DNA of 64,000 bases, taken from NCBI GenBank assembly GCA_029962745.1, contig CM057157.1:26975433-27039432 (forward strand), read 5' to 3'. Origin of the DNA: Echinometra lucunter. Taxonomy: Eukaryota > Echinodermata > Echinoidea > Camarodonta > Echinometridae. A model generated the notes under the pieces. The model was not told the DNA's origin, made no database searches, and was given only the letters and a program-made list of their open reading frames with translations. A program made the translations under genes and the position numbers. Shown here in pieces: positions 57,724 through 64,000 of the stretch; the first letter of the stretch is position 1; each line of letters starts with the position of its first letter.

Positions 57724-58223
57724 NNNNNNNNNNNNNNNNNNNNNNNNNNNNNNNNNNNNNNNNNNNNNNNNNNNNNNNNNNNNNNNNNNNNNNNNNNNNN
57801 NNNNNNNNNNNNNNNNNNNNNNNNNNNNNNNNNNNNNNNNNNNNNNNNNNNNNNNNNNNNNNNNNNNNNNNNNNNNNNNNNNNNNNNNNNNNNNNNNNNN
57901 NNNNNNNNNNNNNNNNNNNNNNNNNNNNNNNNNNNNNNNNNNNNNNNNNNNNNNNNNNNNNNNNNNNNNNNNNNNNNNNNNNNNNNNNNNNNNNNNNNNN
58001 NNNNNNNNNNNNNNNNNNNNNNNNNNNNNNNNNNNNNNNNNNNNNNNNNNNNNNNNNNNNNNNNNNNNNNNNNNNNNNNNNNNNNNNNNNNNNNNNNNNN
58101 NNNNNNNNNNNNNNNNNNNNNNNNNNNNNNNNNNNNNNNNNNNNNNNNNNNNNNNNNNNNNNNNNNNNNNNNNNNNNNNNNNNNNNNNNNNNNNNNNNNN
58201 NNNNNNNNNNNNNNNNNNNNNNN
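57724..58223. other. Assembly gap, exactly 500 N
   Basis: A round-number run of N, a placeholder of unknown true length. Reading frames that cross it are artefacts. Confidence 1.
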
Positions 58224-60152
58224 TAATTCCATTTCAGATTGTCACGATGGGCATCATTCTTCCCTTTTGCCCACTGACTTGTCAATACAGAAATATGTAA
58301 ATTAGATTTATGAAAATATTTGTTTTTCCGCACACGCAGACACAAAAACTCCCCAGCTACCAGAAGGAGATCGGAGCTGGCTACCCCAGTTCTCCTTTTT
58401 CTATATATCTTCCAAATTTAGAAATCAACGATGTTTTGAGTTTGAAAAAACTCCCCTTTTCTCATGAGAGCAGAAAACACGTTTACCAGTGAGCCCTGGG
58501 AGTTCAGCCGTTGAATGACTTTTTTGGGGGAAGAAGAATAGAAAATATGGCAAAGCATGTACAGTTGCAAATTCTATCATTGTTATTCTCGACCCCTTTT
58601 TTCTGGTAGTCGACCCACTTTTATTCAAAATTTCAACCCGGGGTGCTGGAGATTGAGTGGGGATAAGATTGATAGATCAGTATCAGATTTGCATACCTTT
58701 TGCAATTGAATGTAGGAGTAGTTACCATAGTTTATTGAATGCTTAAAGATAATGTGCAGTTTTTGTATCAAAAGCCCTCAAAAATTCCATCAGATTTCTT
58801 TGTATTTAAATGGTAAATAGTAAGATACTAGCAAAACTAGATGCTGTGATATTTCGTTTGCTCCTCATGTTGAATATCAAATGGAAAGTTAAATAGTGGT
58901 TTTTGTCCCTGAGCCAGGGATGAAAACCTCCAAAATCTGACATTCACCATACAAAGCCTGCACACGTGTAAAACCTGTCGAGGATTCTTTTTATGTGACA
59001 AGCGTAACGAAGCACCGTGATCATAGTGCAGAGAGTGGTTGGGGTGCACGGGTCGTGGCTTAAGGCAGAGTGTCGCCACTATCTTGCATTCCCACCAGAT
59101 ATTTACTCTGAAATTCACCAGAAATTCATGAATGGAATATCACATGACCTCACATATTTACCATTTGATGCCAGGTGGACAGTATAAGACTGTCGGTATA
59201 TATTTAACCATTCTCATGGTGATTATCTTCTTGCTTCTTCTTATCTTCTTGTACTTGAGCTTTAACACTTTATTTTTTAAAACTGAACTACCGTAACTGA
59301 TCTAAATTTGCTCATGTTGTAGGTGTGAGGGATTGGCTTTGGGAGGTTATGCATCATATCAGTGAGGAATTAAGGAAAGGGAATTTTTAGGTATTTGTAA
59401 TGTCTAGTTATAGTCTTGGAGCTAGCTTTTTCTATTTTATAAAACCTAAACTGGTATTAATCAGAAATCTATAGTGAATAGCAAGTTAATGCGGATAATC
59501 ATGAATCCTGTGTGATTTTGAAGCTCTGTATGAGTTTTTTGAGGAGGGGGGGGGGGGGGGAGTGATATACTGTATATACCTTTGCCTATCGAAAGCTAGA
59601 TTTCATGTTTATAGTCTAGCTCAATAGTTAGAAACTATGTGAGAGAAGATGAAGAACAATTCTGTTTGAAAGCATGAAGAGGAAGAAAATTCAGTTAATT
59701 TCCAGAAAAATAAAGGTTCACATAATGTCTTTCTTTCTAATTTTTGTGAATGTAAGTTATGATTCACTAAAAATTGGCATCAGTTAATTATTTTGGGAAA
59801 TTATTTTGGGAAATGATTTTGAATGAAATATCTTTGATGAATATCTTTATACATATTGGGAAATCTTTGCCAGATATTAATCCACAATCTGATTCTCATT
59901 GTTTCAAAAGCTGCAATTCCAAACAAAAAAAATTCTAAGTGGCAGGGAGATATTGATGACCTATAATCTTGCAAGAAAGCCCCCCCCCCCCTACCCCAAT
60001 CCTTCCTGTACTGTCAGCTGTTCAAACTGCCCAATTTGAAATTGTAATCATTTTTTTTTAGATTTTCTTTCTAGTTTCCTTTGTAAACCATTTTATCTAA
60101 TTTGCTTGGAAATTAAATAAATGAAATAAAATAAATGAAAATTATTGATTAA

Positions 60153-60560
60153 CCCATTCGTGACAGAGGTCCACATTTTGTCGTTTGGCCTAATATCTTT
60201 TGATGCAAAGCTCTAAAAATCATACCAAATACATGAGCAGAATGAGCAAAAAATTTCTACACAAACCGTGCCCATTTTGGTTGCGTCAATATTCGTTATT
60301 TGATGCTGAATTTTTTTAAAGGAAAATAAGCATTAAAATCCTTAAATTGGCAATGTGATAGAAAGTTTAAAATCACCATTTTCCCCTGCAAATTGGCATC
60401 TTTTTGACTTCCCATCATAATATCTGTCAATTTACATTCATTTCAGATACATGATGTTTTATAAGAAAAATGTAGCAATAAAATAAAAATGTTGGTGTTG
60501 CCAATTTGAAGAATAAAAGCTGATCAAATTAGGCTTTAAATAATTCCTGTCATGAATGGG
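60153..60560. mobile_element. MITE insertion only in copy 2, 408 bp, TTAA target
   Basis: CCCATTCGTGACAG at the left and CTGTCATGAATGGG at the right (one mismatch in 14), flanked by TTAA (60149-60152 and 60561-60564). Copy 1 has GTAA at the matching empty site (about 50909-50912). TTAA target and CCC termini fit piggyBac-type elements. Non-coding. A relative is at 7577. Confidence 0.93.
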
Positions 60561-60680
60561 TTAAGACATGGAAAATGCCAGCATCAAGACGAACCATATA
60601 TAAAATGTACTGTTAACAAACATGTCTTGTGAAATATGATCTATACAATTTGTTATGTTTCTAAATTGGTGGTATTGTAA

Positions 60681-62443
60681 CCCGGGGGGGTCACTCTCCA
60701 CATGGCCTGCTACGCACCCGCGTCCAGAAAAAGCGTCGAAAAGGGTCCCGTTTCAGGCACTCAGGCGTCGTCGACGTCTTTGGCAAAAAGGGTTGCTTTT
60801 CAGCACCATTCGCTGGTAAATCGCCTCTTAGGGTAGCCTTTTCTCACTCTTCACGCCATTTAGGGTTGCTAATTTGGTTGTGCAGATTACGCCATTTAGG
60901 GTTGCAAATTTAGGCAAATTTGAACATACCTACGCCATTAGTTAACACCATAGGGATACAAAATAATCCTCGCACACGCCCGCGCGGCCAGCACTTATGA
61001 GAGTGACCCCCGTACAGTCCCCCAAGCTAGTCTCTTACACCCGGCTCTATACTAGGCGGCACGCGTTACCATACACACGCCCATAGGTCACAGAGGATGC
61101 TATGCTATGGCTATATATGCTAATCATCGATGCTAATGCAACCGTTCCGTGCCTGTTTGAAGCGACTATGCTCGGCTGCACGGCATGCATATGCACCGTC
61201 GATATTTTAAAAAATGGATAAAGCAACAGTGCCCTCGTTGGAAGCCGACCACAGACACCGGAAACACTTAAAATTACTCTCAAGTGCCACAATTTCTTTT
61301 TTGTATCTAGCATTTTCCAAACGTCTCAAAACACATTATTATGGCATCGTGAGTTTCATTTGACGGAAATTTTATTACCATAGAAAAGCTGTTTATTGGT
61401 GAGTAATTATATCAAGTCTGAGAAAAAGTTTTACTCGTGTGTACTTTGTTTCACTGGTTTTCTTTTGTGTTGTTATTCCTAGATGCTAGCCCCATATACT
61501 GTTAATTGTGTAGTGTTTTTCAATTCAAGTCAGTAGTGGCCTAGCGTTACTTACATGTAGATCTATCCTGTCCTTGATTGACCCACTCACGGGAGTGATA
61601 GCTTGACTTGTCTTTGTGTACAATTCAATGCAAAAACCAAATTGCATTTCTGAATGAATAGACTAGTATATTTCAGCTTAATGAATTATTTAACCACAAA
61701 TGATAGGTGCAAAAATCACACGAGTAAAATTTTTTTCTCAGACTTAGAGGGTAAGTCCACCCTAGAAATTTCACTGTTTCAATAAAAGGAGATAAATTTG
61801 AACAGCATTTTAAAAAAGAAATGAGCAAAATATGGAGTCTCCGAGGCGTCGCAAGAAATTCGAACATGCTCGATTTTCTTTTTTTTTTTTTGGGGGGGGG
61901 GGGAGACTTTTTACAGTCTCTGCATAGTCTCCGCGACGTCTCCGAGACGTATCCATTCGTTGCGGAGACTAATTATATCCGCGACTGCTGAGACGTCTCT
62001 GCAACATCTCGGAGACGTCGCGGAGACCAGAAAGACTGATGAGACGTTGCAGAATGCAGAGACGTCTCCACGACTCTACCTGATGATGTTTGACCCACTT
62101 TAGAAACCGCGTGACTGAACGCGTACTGACATTCCTCCTGGTCCAAGTCAGGTGCATGATCCTGCAAATGCTCCATTATAATTATTTCGAAACTTGTCGC
62201 AGAGACGTCTCCGTTGGTGAGATAGGGCCTTTAGGTATCAAATTGATCGATTTCAATGTTTACGCCACTTAGGGTATCAAATTAGGGGATTTCCCTGTTC
62301 ACGCCACTTAGGGTGGCTTTTTTTCATGGGTTACGCCATTTAGGGTTGCAAATTTGGTTAATAGGTTACGCCATTTAGGGTGCATTTCTGAGGTTGTCGG
62401 ACACGGGTGGGTAGCAGGCCATGTGGAGAGTGACCCCCCCGGG
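60681..62443. mobile_element. Transposon insertion only in copy 2, 1763 bp, 8-bp target duplication
   Basis: TATTGTAA flanks both sides (60673-60680 and 62444-62451), while copy 1 has one TATTGTAA (about 51022). Termini CCCGGGGGGGTCACTCTCCA and TGGAGAGTGACCCCCCCGGG are inverted repeats that extend to about 45 bp (CATGGCCTGCTACGCACCCG / GGTGGGTAGCAGGCCATG). Subterminal ACGCCA(T/C)TTAGGGT motifs lie at 60852, 60889, 62262, 62301, 62333 and 62368, all in one orientation. The interior holds an inverted repeat (about 61414-61443 with 61720-61747), a segment repeated at 9-46 and a GAGACGTC-rich block. No transposase frame; 8-bp duplication suggests a non-autonomous hAT-like element. Confidence 0.93.
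61850..62215. repeat. GAGACGTC-rich block
   Basis: GAGACGTCTC, GGAGACGT, GTCTCCG(C/A)GACGTC and related strings occur about a dozen times in both orientations, able to form many short hairpins. A 12-base G-run (61892-61903) lies within. Confidence 0.8.
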
Positions 62444-63140
62444 TATTGTAAAAGGTTTATATCCTTCCATTGTGGCTTGGATGTTAATTTAAAGATCTCA
62501 TTCATTAAAAATGGGGATATTTTTGTTCTCGTGTGAAGTTTGGTGATTTCATGTGTCGTGGTATCCCCACACGCGAATGAGGTAATCCACATAGATTTTT
62601 TTTCACATTGTTTCATTCTCTGTTGTGATAACTCCAACCAAAACTCCAAAACCACACCAAACAGTTGGTTCTCTCCATTCGCTGGTTGTATCAAAGTAAT
62701 CCAGTCTAAATTGTTCGCTTCCTATTGGGTCATTGTGACTTTCATTGTCTGACCGCGGTGAAGTGACTCATCCTTTTGTCAGAAATTAAGGACAATTTCG
62801 TATTCCGCGGCCGACCCATAACCGCATTAACCAACGGCCATTGTTGTCCAGTCATCGAAGCAGTGGTCTGCTGCCATCGCTGCATCACAGATTTATTGGT
62901 TAACAAGATTTAGGTCAATTGAATTAGATTGGAACTGAATATCTGTTGTCAAACTTGCAATTTTATGAAATAATAAGAAAGAATGAAGGTGCATGATTAA
63001 ATCAAGAAAGGACATTACCCCCATAATTTTCTGATTTGCTCGAGCAACGACCCAAAGCTAATATTGTAACAAGCATATCTGTTGTAATATGGAAGATATG
63101 AAAATAAAATACATATGTGCATGTCTCTTTGTCTCATATC

Positions 63141-63289
63141 CTGGGGGGGGGGGGGTGTTTCTCAAGTGTCTTGTCAGTGATTTTTACTGACAAATTTGCT
63201 CTCAGCCAATCAGATGCAAGAATTTCAGTAGCTTATAACAGTTGTTGGTAAAAATCACTGACAAAACACCTGATGAAACGCTCCCCTGG
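63141..63289. mobile_element. MITE with AGCCAATCAGAT core (in copy 2)
   Basis: Counterpart of 51731-51873; the G-run at its left end is 13 long here versus 6 in copy 1. Confidence 0.85.
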
Positions 63290-63889
63290 ACTTCACTTAT
63301 TTCATTTAGGTCAGTCTCTATGAAATGTGTGCCTTTGAGAAAAGGATTTGATAAGTGCAATAGAAGGTCACAATATCATATTTTTAGAAGATCACCCTGC
63401 TATGATAAAAATTACTTCTGCGGAGAAGTAAAAGATAAATTGTGAGCTGTGTTAGTATTTAGGGCTTGTTGAAGAAGAGGACAGTAGAAATGCCCCCTAA
63501 AAACGATTACTCTTCCTTTTTTCCTTTTTTTTTGGGGGGGGGGAGGGGGAACAAGGCCAGGGGCAAAACATCTACAAGCCCTTGCCTATTTTTTCTTCGA
63601 TGTGGTTGGAGTTCAAGTGACAGATGTTTTCAGCCTATTATCACCTTGAAAGATTACTCTGTTCTCTTAACCTGTTGTGACTTAAAAGTTCAAGAGATAA
63701 CAGCAGAGGCTCAACTAATTTTTGGGAGGAATTCACAAATTAGAAAAGTGAGACACACTATCTGATGCATGATTTACATTTAACTGATTCTGGAAATTGG
63801 GAAATAAATTAGACAGGATGAAAATTGCCTATTGGCAGTCAACTTCCATGTTATAGTCTTCTTACCAGACTCTAAGACCAGTACCTTAT

Positions 63890-63981
63890 TAACACATTGA
63901 ATACTTAACCCAAGATAACTTGGGCCATGGTCTATGGAAAATGTATGTTATACTGAAATCAAATAGTGCTCAATGGGTTAT
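63890..63981. mobile_element. Short TTAA-ended dispersed element (in copy 2)
   Basis: Counterpart of 52475-52566. Confidence 0.6.
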
Positions 63982-64000
63982 AGGTATTTTTTTCTAGTTT

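Larger units (their letters stand above)
58224..64000 (+). repeat. Large direct duplication, copy 2 (continues past the window)
   Basis: Begins at the first base after the gap and aligns with 48463-52586 to the last base of the window, so both true boundaries are unknown. It is longer than copy 1 because of insertions at 60153-60560 and 60681-62443. Confidence 0.97.

Noticed and set aside
57546..58345. ORFs of 216-244 codons
   Set aside because: They cross the 500-N gap and are mostly X; not evidence of coding.

Overview
The window looks like non-coding DNA (intergenic and/or large introns) from an AT-rich, repeat-dense animal genome. There are no bacterial-style genes, no long uninterrupted reading frames and no rRNA. 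Microsatellites, poly(G)/poly(C) tracts, many short inverted-repeat transposons (MITEs), one degraded non-LTR retrotransposon and a 500-N assembly gap are what one sees in a marine invertebrate draft assembly. An echinoderm such as a sea urchin would fit the texture, but that is inference and no diagnostic gene is present. Most long ORFs are translations of microsatellites, repeats or N runs.

Layout. 1-9 kb: CT/GA microsatellites, two-unit local duplications, a candidate first coding exon (4383-4493) and a long inverted-repeat element (6758-7351). 9-18 kb: a duplicated poly(G)-flanked segment, MITEs (9708-9972, 13095-13256, 14273-14420) and a 350-bp AAT/GAT microsatellite. 18-25 kb: a GC-richer 955-bp TIR element with TTA target duplication, a six-unit array of about 185 bp, a 300-bp MITE, an apparently perfect 539-bp tandem duplication, and a minus-strand non-LTR retrotransposon remnant with recognisable reverse transcriptase motifs. 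25.4-28.3 kb: a composite segment bounded by 15-bp inverted repeats, holding GCGC-rich DNA, a tRNA-like Pol III unit and an AACGTT-rich minisatellite. 29-41 kb: a second candidate first exon (29957-30016), a possible internal exon (36059-36116), two adjacent related MITEs (36814-37531), two palindromic mini-elements, a 0.5-kb element present in both orientations, and a possible untranslated first exon ending near 41115. 41-48 kb: a purine tract, a large palindromic minisatellite (44275-44790) and more MITEs.

48.5-64 kb: the dominant structure is a direct duplication. 48463-52586 is repeated at 58224-64000, and the second copy starts exactly at the N gap and runs off the window. The copies differ by SNPs, small indels and three clean transposon insertions, each with an empty site in the other copy. 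This suggests two haplotypes placed in tandem by the assembler, or a real segmental duplication.

No set of genes works together here. The three candidate exons rest only on start context and splice-like signals; none matches a family I recognise. The most informative content is the transposon biology: exact insertion boundaries, TTAA/TTA/TA/8-bp target duplications, and shared cores that link copies into families.
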